DNA of 64,000 nucleotides from Campylorhamphus procurvoides. Taxonomy: Eukaryota > Chordata > Aves > Passeriformes > Dendrocolaptidae. A program made the position numbers and the translations under genes. The stretch lies in contig WBMV01001018.1 in the NCBI GenBank assembly GCA_013396655.1, positions 948,778 to 1,012,777 on the forward strand. Reading direction: 5' to 3'. How positions within the stretch are numbered: position 1 is the stretch's first letter; every line of letters starts with the position of its first letter. This document shows, one piece after another, positions 38,501-50,165 of the stretch. The notes under the pieces were generated by a model. That model saw only the letters and a list, made by a program, of their open reading frames with translations, was not told the origin of the DNA and made no database searches.

Positions 38501-41500
38501 TCACATGTGACAGGTAAATACCTTCCATTATCATCCCCACCCAAATCCCCTTTGAGATAATTTGGATAAGCAGCTCAAAAACATACTCAATCTTTCAAAC
38601 AGTCCAACTATGAGACCTTCAAGTGTCCAGGATGAAGATGTCAGGAGATGGCTCCTCCTGTTCACTCAGGTTTAGGTGCTGTGGTGTAACAGATTGCTGC
38701 TGCCAAGACAACCTCTTTGAGTCCCTCAAAGAATGTCTCACAGGATTCATGCACCCCATTGCCTGGAGATTGTATGGGCAAGGGGACAGCCTGCACAGCT
38801 GGGCCACCAGCATGTTTTCTAGCAGCTGCAGAGGCTCAGATGGCATGTGACACCACAAGGTGTGCCTGGCATAAGCAAAATTAACACCAAGTTACCCATA
38901 GTATAGCTTTACAGAGCACTTCTGGGACTACCTACACGTTCCTGTGATGCTCTGAGGATCCAGAAGATTCTTTTACTCACTGCTGTTCCTCTGCAGGCCA
39001 TCTTCCCTGTGGTAGGGTTGTGAGGGAAGAAACAGCAGAGAGCCCTCTCCTCAGCAGGGGACTGCCCTTGCTCTGAGTACGAGGCTATTAAGACAGTTCA
39101 AAGTCTCATATGAGAAATTTGCAAGCTGTTGCAGGGTCATTTAAGCAATAGTTTCATTTACATTTTAGTTCAAAATAGCTGTGTGGCCACCTTACATCTC
39201 AACTCTGCATAGAGCAGATATGAATGACTGCCTCTTGCAAATCAATACTGTTTATTGCGTGCTTTAAATCAATAAAGCTTTCCTCCATAGAGAACATTCT
39301 TCTAAAATAGTGATTAGGCATTTGAGGAGAACTAAACAGTTTCGCTGAACAATACCATTAGTCCTGAAACATCAGTTTGACATCTCAGCCAGAAAACACT
39401 TTGTCAGAACTAATTAATCCCCACAGCACCTCTATGGGACTCAAAAAGCAATTCATCTGCTTTTTAAATGTGTTGGGTACTTATGTTGCAGAACATCCTG
39501 GTTGGGGTGGAAGCCATAAGTATCAGCATAAACTGAGAACAAACCAAGCCAGGAGAACCCATCCAAGAGTATGAAAAAAACAGTGAACACTGACAGCTGT
39601 AGGATTTGGCTTCTTTGCATCTCCCTGTTACACACCAAACCTCCTGTGACTATCTGGAGAGTCTTCCAGATGTCACTTCATTGAATGAGTGGCAGTGAAA
39701 AGCAGTTATTATTCTACTGGGAGCAGTTTTGCCCACTGTTTGTTCAGCCAATTATCTATGCATGTAGCTTAAAAGGGAGTGGGGAGCAGTAACCTTAGGC
39801 TCTGTGAACAAGAACTCTGGGTTTTATTTGAGCAGTTTAAGCTAAGTCTTCATTACCACAAGCAAAGCACGTAACCTCACTGAAAGGGTCTCATGAATGG
39901 CAACCAGCCAGCATAAAAACCATTTCTCCCCAAAGAAGTGGTCGATCTGCAGAGCTCTCATATATGTGTATGGAATAGTACTAGTCTACACACCTGCACC
40001 TGACTCTGCCAAGCTGCTGCCACCCCTCTTTATGAATTTATTCTAACCGCAACCACTTGCCCTGCTGGTGCAGCACTCAAGGCCACCAGGTCCAGGCAGC
40101 CAGCCCCTGGACAGGGAGACCAGTAAAGCTTTCCCAGGCCAGCTGCATGGTCTCCCCCTCTCTTTGAGAAAGGTTTGAAGTTCTCCCATACTTGGATAGA
40201 GCAGAGTGTCAAGTGAAGCCCAGAATACTTCAGCCCGGGCAGACAGTGCCATCAGTCTCAGGAATGTGCTCAGGAATGCACTGTGGGGTGGTGACAGTGC
40301 CTGGCACGCTGAGCAGAGTGCAAGGCTGGCCTTGGCAGCGTGCAGTCACCTTCAGGAGCACAGAATAGGAATCAATCATTTACTAATACATTCTTCCAGC
40401 AACAGAGATTAGAGCCTGTCCAAAAAGGTGGAGTGGAGGGTCAGTGACAGGACCACCCTGAGCCAACCAGCAAACATCGCTTCTTTATGTGTAAGTTATT
40501 TCATTAAACTCTTTTGGACAAGGCTTCCCACGTCTTCCAGCAAGTTTTCTGGCACAAGCTAGAGGAATTTAAATCAGATTCAGACATGGAAGAGTTTGCT
40601 GCAAACTCATTTCCCAATAACTGTGAATAGCAATGAAGATGCTCTGTGAAAAACACTTTTAGAAGGTGCTCCACCTGGGCTCCAGCAAGTGAAAATCCAT
40701 TCTCCCTGTAAAAGTCAGTCAGAAATTATGGGGCAAAGCAAAGCACCTCCAGCTCTGGGAACACCTCCTGGGCTGGGCTGGCAGAGAGCCTGACCAGGTC
40801 AAGTGCCTGGGGACAATTTCACAAGTGTACCATCCACAGCATTCCTGGGTTGCCACCAGAGACAGCCCCACTCCCACACCTCCCAGCCTGCCAGCTCTAC
40901 CCCAGTTGGGCCACCACAAGTTCCTGCACAAGTACATGCACTCTGGATCAACTGTTTCTATAAAATTAATCCAGACAGCAAAATAGCATTTTTCAGCCAG
41001 ACCTGCAGTGAGACAGAATTCTATCCTGGCAGCAGCAGCAGCTTAAGGTGCCCCATCAGTAACACCACTGAGCACCCACCCCAGGTGACCAACACAGCAG
41101 CCACCTCTCACCTGTCATACCTACATCTTCTGGAATTTACTAGCCAATTTCCTGCCTTTCCACTGGATGGACATCAAGATAACTACTTTGATATGAAAAT
41201 ACATGACCTACATAGGGATGAAATTGTTGATTCCATTGCCAAATAAGTTTCCAGTCAGTGGCAGTGTCACTGACTTCACGAGCTGTCAGTCTTTGAGGCA
41301 AAATTAAAGGACTGATCTTGTGACCAAGATGACCTTGCCAGAGCAGCAGCTGAAGCTCAGCGTACGTATTTCTAAACAATATGATTTACTGAGATTTCTT
41401 CAAAAGCAGTTCTGATCTTTTAAGACTCAGAATTCCCCAAGATGCATTAAAAACTGCTGAGCTGAACAAAGCTTCACATTTTTCATTTTTTTCATGTTCC

Positions 41501-41820
41501 AAAGGGAAGTAAGATGAAAATAATGCTTCCAGTAGTTCTAAAGTCAGTGCCAACATCCTGTCACTACACGTGTGCATACAACACCTTTAGCAGTGATGCC
41601 CTTGTTAAAAAGCATTACACCTGCTGTTTCCAGCCTCCCTCCCCAGCCTGAAGTGAGCTTACACAAGTGAGCACACTGGCTCTGAAGGCAGACTCTGCAG
41701 TCTCCAAAGTGATCAAGACATTCTAAACCAGGCTTGTCTGGGCAGTCCAGGGAAAAAACTAACCAAAATAAAGTCTGATTTTTCATAACTGAAGCAGTGT
41801 GAAGCATTTAATATCCAGTT

Positions 41821-41932
41821 CACTTTTTCCAGTCACAGGTGCATCCTGTGTTAACTCATCTTGGAAGATGTGGATGTAAGCTCCAAACCACTTTTTCCAG
41901 TTACACGTGCATACTGTGTTAGCTCATCTTGA
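41821..41932. repeat. Local tandem duplication, 68-bp offset
   Basis: The segment starting CACTTTTTCCAGTCACAGG at 41821 recurs at 41889 as CACTTTTTCCAGTTACACG. The following GTGCAT-CTGTGTTA-CTCATCTTG core is shared in both copies. Roughly 44 bases match, with about four differences, at a spacing of 68 bp, so this is a two-copy array in WWC1 intron 1. Confidence 0.85.
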
Positions 41933-44900
41933 GATTAATAAATTAAAACAATTTCAAGTGTCACAATAATCTTACTCGCTGCCCTTGTCTCCCTATATAT
42001 TAGCACTTACATAAACCAATTACTATGGAAAAAGAGTAAGAACAGCACAAGTCCTACACATTAGGACACCTGTTCCCAGAGATGGCACTCAGATGACCTG
42101 GAAGAGTGCATTTTAGTCACTCACTTCTGTACTCATGGAAAACGGTCATCAGCAGTTTCTATGGGCACACACTGAGCTGCCTGTTCTTTATAAAGGAATC
42201 AGCTATTTTGGGGAATTCAAACATGAGATAGCAGCAGATTCACATATATATATGACAGGGTGCTTAGCTAGCTATCAGTAAAGAAAGGTAACAGCAGGCA
42301 TCAAACTAGGAGCCTTCAGCTGCATGACCTCTGCTGCTGCCAGTGATGAAAGAAAAACCTAGGGAAGAGAAATGCTCCATCTTGCAGAATTTTTCTCTCT
42401 TCTCCTTTTTCTTACTGATTTTCATCTACATAAGAGCAGGGTTCCTTTTATCCCTGCTGCCTTTTACTGCCCTTCCTTCTTCCAGCCCTTTTACTTTGGA
42501 GAACTCTCACATTTAAGTTAGCTATATTTAGCTTTATTCCACTGATTATAGTTATTCTGCAGTTAAGCAAATAATCCAAGGAGTGGATATTATAAATTTT
42601 AGCATGATGCTCACATTTCTAAATCTTTAATACAGGAAGTTTGGAGACCAAGTGTGCAGAGCAGACTGGGGATGAAAAGCTTAAAGATGCAGAGGAGACA
42701 AAATACTCTGCAGCATTTCCCAGGAAGCCTAGAAGGGCATGGCTAGATGATGGTGCTCTCTACATGACATGCCTGGCTTTTCTCCACTAAAGTCTTCAGG
42801 CTCAGCAAACCTGAATCTTCTTGAATAAATAGGTGCCCCTGACTATTTTGAATACACAAGGTCTTCTACATATGACACGAGATAGATCGGTAGATATTGA
42901 CCCTCAGCCTTGGCAAATCTCTTCACCAAAGCCCTGCTTTGGAGGTTCAGCCTGGAAAAATCTCCATGTGGAGTGGGAAGGGAATCTAGGGAGCAATTGC
43001 AGAGAATGTGGCCTTTCATTCAATGAACATATCCAACCCTTTACAGCAAAAAGAGCCCTCAAGAAATGATGGGCCATCAACTGAGGCACTGCTGCCTTCC
43101 AAAACTGAAAACATCTGCTGCTGTTGAGTAGCTTCACCAAACTTATGTTAGAAGTGCTCCTATTTCACTAGCTTTCACTCTCAACAGGAGTCCAGTGATT
43201 GAGGTAAAATGAGAAATTCAGCCAGCCCCATCTAAAATAACCTAGAAAAAACTGCTTACTCCATCAAACCTGTAGGAAGAGTACAAGAACACAAATATTC
43301 AAGAGTGAGGCTGGTTCTCAGGCATATCCAAATCCCCAGTGCAATCCTGAAATTTCTGGGTTGAAAGGCAAGGAGAAGTTAAAAAAAACTTCCAAGACAG
43401 CTTGACAGAGAGCTGAGCTTCCCAAAAACTAGTGTAAAGAGCTCAAGGACAGCACACCAGTGGATCCCAGATACCTACCCCTAATTCTCACGTCCCATAA
43501 AAGCAGGAATCTCACTCAGGGTGCTCTGTTGTTTCAGTGTTGCTCACATTGATACTTAAGAACAGGCAGCATTTGGTGCTTTGCTGCCTGGCCACCCGCA
43601 CAACAGCTTCCAGAGCAAATGCATCCTCTGTGTTAAGAAAGCAACTGGGACAACTCTCTGGCACAGTTCACCAATAGGTATGTACTGGTGCATACCTGAA
43701 AGATCACGCCTGGGTTTACACCTAGGAATGAGAATATTTGCCCCTAGCTCAGTTAGGTTTGATCTCCCATTACACTATATTCAATTCCTGAATTACCTAA
43801 TTTCAAAACAAATCTACAAAAAAAAGTCAGCTATGAGAGCTTCCTTTTACAAAAGGGAAAACACAGTAGGGTTTTGGGTTTTTTCCTCCACCTCTTCAGC
43901 AGAACTGCCTTCAGCTTTTTAATCTGAAATTCTTGGAAGCAGGGTACCTTGATTCTTTTCCATTATACCATGCCACAGGTACAGTAACAGTTAAATCACA
44001 CAATTCTTCAGATTCTGTAATCTTGGATGATTTTCCAAAATGCTCTAATATCCACAGATCTCTCAGGACTGCCCTGAAGTCTGGAAAGGTATGAGGTAAA
44101 AGGGCTCTGACATGCTTCATTGAAGATTCCAGGCATCTGAGCATCACTCCAGGCAGCTTTACAGGAGCGTGGGATGCCACCAGGTGCCAGTGACTTCCTG
44201 CTGGCAAAGTCTGACAGCCCCTCTTGCAGCCCATCTGCAGGACTGGTGTCATGCATTAAACAAGAGCTGGAAAGCCACCAGCCCAGCTTTTGATTTCGCA
44301 GCCCAAGTCCCACCTTCACCCCCTGCCTCCCCGTCCCTGCTATGGATCTCCCCTTTGTGCTCAAAGCCAGCTCTGCTTTCTTCACAGCCCATGAAACCAA
44401 TCTCAGACAGCAGGACTACAAACCTGACACCTACTGCTGCCACAAAAATAATGGATGAGCCCATGCCCTGAAGCTAGATGGTATCCCTGCTCATGTTTAT
44501 TTCCACTAAATTAAGCTAGAATGAAAGATTTAGGGAAGGTTTTAAAACCTCCGCGTTCTATCTTTTGCTACCAGTTGCTGCACCCTGAATAAACCCATCA
44601 GGTATTACAAAGGTACAGTACCACTGACAAGAAACTGGGTTCAGAGTGAGCCCTAACACACACATATCTGCCTCCACATTCCTCAAATGTGCAGTTTTTC
44701 AGGTGTGTTACCTAATATCTCTACTTTTCACTGGGTAACACACAACATGTGTTAGCACAGTACACAGAGCACTGTAGGAAATTCACACCCTCCGCTGCAG
44801 CAATTTTAAAGATGACTTGTAAAAAGCCAGGCTTACAAACATTTAAATTTAACATACACTGATGAAGTTCAATGCTCAGTGTGAAAATCCCAGTTCATTA

Positions 44901-46375
44901 CTGCAGGGAGCAGGCATCTTGTGACTTGAGCTGATCAGAAATCCCCAATCAGTTGTTTTTCACCACCAGTGGTAATTACTTGGAAAAGAAACTTCTTTTC
45001 TGTATGTCAGAGCAGGATTTCAATTCATACAAGCATAGTGTCCCCCAGATGATGGGCAAGTGTTGTGTCACATAGTTGTTCTAGTGTGGGCCAATAAACT
45101 CTTCAAAACTTTGAGGATTTTCAGGGGGAGTGCCCAATACAGGTTGTTTTCTCAGTAGCACTACTGGAAGATGACTCAGATGCAAAGCTCGTCAGGGCCA
45201 CGTGTATTCAGGTGCATTTCTATGTGCACAATAAATATGTCATGTGATAGGAGTTATCAGTGTGTGTATGAATATTCTCCTTCAAGAGTGGTGAGCAGGT
45301 AATGGTTCTGCAACAGCTCAGTACATATGGCTAAATGAGGCACCCATTTAGTCACTTCTGTCACTCTTGAATCACTAACCAAGGGTACACAGGAATTTTT
45401 ATAAGCCTGTATTAGATTTCTCACTTGTCTTCACTCTCTGTAACAAAATGAAGATGCCAGGGAAGCATTCCTAATTTAAGCTTCTATTGACTTTGATGAA
45501 GGTTAAAAAAACACCTTGAAACAACTGTGTTACTAGCCCTTCTCAACCACATTACTGAAACAGAACCTCAAACCGAGTTCCAAACCCCCAGCTGGCAGCA
45601 GGTTAAATTTGTGTACAGTACACACAAGGATTATTCCTGGAATGCAGAACACTCCTTGAAATCTTGTAAAACTGGACAATCATTCACTTCCATGCTTAAC
45701 AAAAAACCCATCTGAGTAAACAGAGCGAAGGCAAAGTCCTGACAAGAATGAAAGCCCCTTCGAGACACTGATCACTAGAGCAAGGGGAAGAAAGGAACAC
45801 CGATGCAGGAACCCCACTATCTGCCCCACAACAAGGCGAACCTCCCTGTCAGATGGGGAAACGCGTCCAATTGATCAGTGACAAACTGCATATTTCACGT
45901 TCTTGGAATTTCCAGCTCACCAAGACGGATTTTTGAGTCGCTGCGTTCAGGAACTTCAGCTAACAAAGCACCAAACGGGAAATTTAGAAACTTCTAATGT
46001 CAGCAGCGCTGCAGGAGTTGCGCTTCCTCACCCGCTGCCGCTGGCTCACCGTGGGTGCCTGGAGCGCAGAGCTCCGACATGCCAGGGCACAGCACTGCTT
46101 GGAACACCACCTGGCCTCCAGCAGCGGGCTGGCTGGCTGCTGCCTCGCCTTACTCGGAGTGTGGCACCGGGGAAGGGCCCCCCGAGCCCGCAGGAGCGAG
46201 AGAGGGGCGGCCAGGCACGCCCTGCACGGGGGATGGCGGGGCCGGGGGCTGCGGGCAGGGCCGGGCCGCGATGCGGGGCTGGGCCCGGGGACCCTTCCCG
46301 GCCGGGCTGCGGGATGGCCGGGAGGGAGCGGGGCGGGGAGCCCGGGGCTGGAACTGCGGCAGCGCAACTCATATA

Positions 46376-46436
46376 GCCCCCTCCATCCCTCCCTCCATCC
46401 CTGCCCTGCCCTGCCATACCCTGCCCTTCCCGGCCC
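46376..46436 (-). repeat. C-rich (minus-strand G-rich) simple sequence at gap edge
   Basis: CCCTCCATCCCTCCCTCCATC and then CCCTGCCCTGCC-type units run into the gap. On the minus strand these are closely spaced GGG runs, matching the G-rich character of the other flank on the opposite strand. Confidence 0.75.
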
Positions 46437-46945
46437 NNNNNNNNNNNNNNNNNNNNNNNNNNNNNNNNNNNNNNNNNNNNNNNNNNNNNNNNNNNNNNNN
46501 NNNNNNNNNNNNNNNNNNNNNNNNNNNNNNNNNNNNNNNNNNNNNNNNNNNNNNNNNNNNNNNNNNNNNNNNNNNNNNNNNNNNNNNNNNNNNNNNNNNN
46601 NNNNNNNNNNNNNNNNNNNNNNNNNNNNNNNNNNNNNNNNNNNNNNNNNNNNNNNNNNNNNNNNNNNNNNNNNNNNNNNNNNNNNNNNNNNNNNNNNNNN
46701 NNNNNNNNNNNNNNNNNNNNNNNNNNNNNNNNNNNNNNNNNNNNNNNNNNNNNNNNNNNNNNNNNNNNNNNNNNNNNNNNNNNNNNNNNNNNNNNNNNNN
46801 NNNNNNNNNNNNNNNNNNNNNNNNNNNNNNNNNNNNNNNNNNNNNNNNNNNNNNNNNNNNNNNNNNNNNNNNNNNNNNNNNNNNNNNNNNNNNNNNNNNN
46901 NNNNNNNNNNNNNNNNNNNNNNNNNNNNNNNNNNNNNNNNNNNNN
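46437..46945. other. WWC1: Assembly gap (509 N), probably holding WWC1 exon 1
   Basis: This is a run of 509 unknown bases inside the CpG island. WWC1 exon 1, encoding the start codon and first WW domain, must lie between exon 2 and the end of TENM2. It is not in the readable flanks, so the gap is the best candidate. Translated frames spanning the gap are meaningless. Confidence 0.75.
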
Positions 46946-46987
46946 ATGGGGAATGAGGAATGGGGAATGGGGATGGGGAATGGGGGC
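46946..46987 (+). repeat. GGGGAAT purine-rich simple repeat at gap edge
   Basis: Repeated ATGGGGA and AATGGGG units abut the gap and carry at least five runs of three or more G on the plus strand. Such sequence can form G-quadruplexes and is a typical cause of sequencing drop-out. Confidence 0.8.
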
Positions 46988-47040
46988 AGCGCCGGGCGCG
47001 ACCCCCGGAGCAAAGGCGCCCGGGGCTGGCCGGGGCAAGG

Positions 47041-47140
47041 ATGCTCCGTGCCGGTCGGGGGTGCCCCGTGCCGGTCGGGGATGTTCGGGGCCGGTCGGGG
47101 ATGCTCGGTGCCGGTCGGGGATGCTCGGTGCCCCGGGGCA
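47041..47140. repeat. 20-bp GC-rich minisatellite, five units
   Basis: Five consecutive 20-bp units follow the pattern ATGCTCGGTGCCGGTCGGGG with 0-5 substitutions each, in strict 20-bp register. The fifth unit decays in its second half. It lies within the presumed WWC1 promoter island. Confidence 0.9.
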
Positions 47141-50084
47141 CCCCGGCCCCTCCCCGGCTCTGCGGGCACCCCCTGGTCCGGGAGGTGGCCATACCGCGGG
47201 GACACTGCCCTGCACACTGCGCTCCCCACGGGGGTGACCGTGCGGGTCGCAGCTGGGTGCGTGGGAGCAGCTGAGAGCCCCGCGGTGTGGAAGGGCAGCA
47301 CACACGCCACGGGGATGATGCCGTGGTGGTTCCCACGGTGCGGGCTCGGGGCGCGGTCCGGCACCGCTGCCCTGCGGGAGCGAGGGGACCACGGGAGGAT
47401 GTGCCCCCCACAGCCTTCTACCCCTGCATCCCACTCGTTTGGGCTCGAACAGGCAGCCCGTGACAAAGTGCCGCAATAAAAGATGTGGCCGTGACGAGGA
47501 CGTGAGCCGAGGTTTTTGGGAGGAGGCAGCGCTTTCCCCTCGGGAGCACCAGCGTTCCCACTGTCAGGGGCTGGGGGAAAGCAAGAAGTTTTGTGGAGCT
47601 GCAGCTACTGAAAGAGCAGAATGGAGCGGGGATGCCTGCCAAGCACAGGGGTGGAAAAGGAAGCTGGAGGATGGGACGAGGGGAGCCCCGAAGGGCTGGG
47701 GAGGAAAAGTAAAAGGGAGAAAGACAATTAGAAATAACATCTTATTTGTGGTGCCAGATTTTTGAGGGTAAGATAACTTCTTTCAGGCTTTCTGACAACC
47801 TGCTGGGAGTCAGAAGTGCTAATTCTCCGGAGGCCCAAGCAGAATGCAGTAGCAGTTGGCTGATGAAGTGGTTGAGCAGGGAAGAAAATGAAGACACCTA
47901 AAACTGAAAATGAGGCATTTGGAAAATAGCCTGATTTAACCCCATTTTATCTGAAGCCAGACTTGGAGGGGTCCGCTAAATGTGCTGCTTAAATGAACAG
48001 GACCATACACAAAGATTTTAAGTTAATAATAAACCAAAAATAAGGGGATAAACACTGTATCTGTCCACAACTCTAAGCGAGGCTTGTGGTTTCTTTCGGA
48101 AGGGCAGGCTGGGAGCACTGGGAGCTCCAGTGAGCACACACGAGGACCGCTGGGGGCCCTGGGCCCCTGCCAGTGGTGTGCAAGGGATTGATTTCTGCCC
48201 CTGTTTTCTCTTTCCTGCTTTTAATCTCCTGGATAATGGTGTTTCTCTCGTTGTAAAACACTCAGCAAAGTGCTTAAGACATTTCAAAGGGAGGGACTGG
48301 AACAATAGAAAAAGAAATTCAGCAGCAACCAATGTTTTAAAATATTACAAGAGAAGAAGTGAACAACAAAGTGATAACAAATTACTGTGTATTTTCATGG
48401 TCCTGTATTTGTGGTCTTATGTTCGAGCCCAGAGATGCTTCCAAAAGGCATGTTTATTTTCAAGTGTTTTTCAAATTTTCAGATCATGTGTAGATCATAA
48501 GGCAAAAGGCTGTATGTGAAAGAGCTGGTCAAATACCTTTTCTTTTCCTGATGTCATCAACTGGGTTTCTGAAGAAAGTAATTATGTATTTTTTTCTAAG
48601 ATAATTGCTTTTGAAATAAATACCTCAGAAAATATTTGCAGGTAGTTCTGACTCAAGTCGAAAGATCTTATTTTTCCACCTCTCTTTATTCATTAACTCA
48701 GAAAAACACCCCTGCCATTGAACCATATGAATTTATAAATATAATCAGGAATGTGCATATGGTAACTTACTCCCTTTTACCACTCACACTCACAACAAAA
48801 GAATTCAGTGTTATCAGAGTCTGTTTGAACGGTAAAGCAATAAACAAACAGGTGATTGTTTTCTCATGAGCAAAGAAAGGGAAGGTTTCATTCGTAGGTA
48901 AGCTCTTAGCTATTTGAAAAGGAAGAACAGAGCAGGGGCCAAAGTCTGGAGAAACCTCCTTTTCTTTTGCCCTGGGGTCAACATTTCCAGCATGTCCTCG
49001 TGTGCTGCACACCCCTGTCCCACCAGGGTCCACAACGGGCCAAAACTGCTCAGGAACAGGAGCACGGGTTTTCTGCTGGTGGGGTCTGTTTTGGAGAAGC
49101 TGGTTCCTTGCTGCTCAGGGTTTGGTTTTTTTTTTCCCCTCAGTACATTCAAAGGTCTGTATTTTGTACTTGATATTTAAAGCTCTATTCTTAATTGACT
49201 GCAAATAACAAAAACACAACATCAAAAGTCACTACTGGCCTCTTAGTGGATACCTTCAGATATCTGAACTGAAAGAGGAGGAAGAATGGGTTCAAATTCA
49301 ATTGCCAGGAAACAATTACATTTACCCAAAATACCACATTTTATTTAAAACCTCCACCCTTGTTCAACACAAAACAATCATATAATTTCTGTGGAGAGCT
49401 CCTTTACCCTCCTAGAAAGCCTCTGCCCCATCCTGTCCACCCCTAAACTATATGTGGGTTTTTTCAGTTTCCAAACAGAATTTTATTTCTATGCAATGGT
49501 CAAAACCAGGAACATATCATTGTGGAAGAAACCTGAAGCCTTCCTGCTTTCAGAAACTATTTCCAGCTCAGCAGGAAGAGCCGAGGTGCCCACGAGGCAG
49601 GGAAGAGCACACACAACCTGCTGTACTTTCCAGCCCCAGCATGAAAGGAACTTTCTGCAAACATTGGCAAAGCCACTTCATTGTTTTCTTTCAATCTATT
49701 CCTTAAAAGACCCATTGCTGGAGGCCTTCAATAAGAAAGAAAAGGGCAGCTGATATCCACAAAGCCATCCTGTTGCTCTGGCAGGTGCTGGCTGTGCCTT
49801 GCCCGGTGTCCCGCCGGTCCTGGCACCCCTTGTTCCAGACAGAGCATCTGTCGTTCTGTTCTGGGCACAGGCAGCCTGTGGCTCAGTGCTTCCTCACACA
49901 CCGTGCTGTGTAGTCAAGGAGGGATGTGAGGAGGGGTGGGGACAGTCTCAGGTACCTCTAGCAGGGGGATTAAATAGGACCTGTGCAGCAAGTTGTGTTT
50001 GCCAGTACCCAAGGCAGTCCGCTGGCTGGGTTCCTGACGTGTTCTGGCCTCTCGCAAGAGGGTTGTAAGAGGCACGTTGTTAGT

Positions 50085-50165
50085 TTGTGAATCATTGAGG
50101 TTAGAAAACACCTTTAGAATGGCCAGGTCCTTGGTGATGGGGCCACCACACAGAGCTGAAATGAC
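50085..50165 (-). mobile_element. CR1 LINE 3'-end remnant
   Basis: The plus strand reads GAATCATTGAGGTTAGAAAA followed by CACCTTTAGAATGGCCAGG, the reverse complement of the CR1 3' terminus. The fragment is short and diverged, and the surrounding sequence departs quickly from CR1. Confidence 0.7.

Larger units (their letters stand above)
14817..46436 (-). other. WWC1: WWC1 intron 1 (large first intron)
   Basis: About 31.6 kb separates exon 2 from the CpG island. I looked for the first WW domain (a GWEE...YYIDH...W-DPR pattern on the minus strand) and for other exons and found none. Identified contents are one CR1 fragment (16815-17550), a 68-bp-offset local duplication (41821-41932), an (AT)n-like run near 42243, A/C-rich simple sequence near 18362-18385, and a moderately GC-rich patch at about 28.3-29.2 kb. 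The many 60-170-codon frames on both strands look like chance frames. The right boundary is approximate because exon 1 is not sequenced. Confidence 0.7.
1..46945 (-). other. WWC1: WWC1 (KIBRA) gene, partial: promoter gap through exon 8
   Basis: WWC1 is a cytoplasmic scaffold with two N-terminal WW domains, coiled coils, a C2 domain and a C-terminal aPKC-binding region. It promotes Hippo signalling with NF2 and LATS1/2 and is expressed in kidney and brain; this is family knowledge. The sequence shows seven minus-strand exons with GT-AG borders whose joined translation follows vertebrate WWC1 from just after the first WW domain through the first coiled coil. Phases agree at all six internal junctions. 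The first coding exon is not found and probably sits in the N gap at 46437-46945. The second coiled coil, C2 domain and C-terminus lie beyond the left edge. WWC2 and WWC3 are paralogues. I chose WWC1 because the residues match it closely and because TENM2 lies immediately upstream. The right boundary given here is the edge of the gap, not a mapped transcription start. Confidence 0.95.
45900..47500. promoter_or_regulatory. WWC1: CpG island, presumed WWC1 promoter region
   Basis: This is the only strongly GC- and CpG-rich stretch in the window. It includes a GGGGCGGGG Sp1/KLF-type box at about 46330-46338, CCCGG-rich sequence on both sides of the gap, and a CGG-containing minisatellite at 47041-47140. 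It lies upstream of WWC1 exon 2 on the minus strand and between the two genes, where the WWC1 start is expected. Assignment to WWC1 is inferred from position, because no transcript evidence is available. The edges are approximate. Confidence 0.8.

Noticed and set aside
46030..46050. Possible splice donor CACG|GTGAGC (minus strand) for a non-coding first exon
   Set aside because: The donor match is good, but nothing else supports an exon and WWC1 exon 1 should be coding. Transcript evidence would be needed.
46369..46377. TATA-like CTATATGAG on the minus strand left of the gap
   Set aside because: A TATA box there would put the start downstream of it, but no WW-domain exon follows in the readable sequence. 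CpG-island promoters also usually lack TATA, so it is probably chance.
45984..47479. Several 319-476-codon frames across the CpG island
   Set aside because: They are open only because the 509 N are translated as X. Their readable parts are GC-rich low-complexity or repeat-derived and contain no WW domain.
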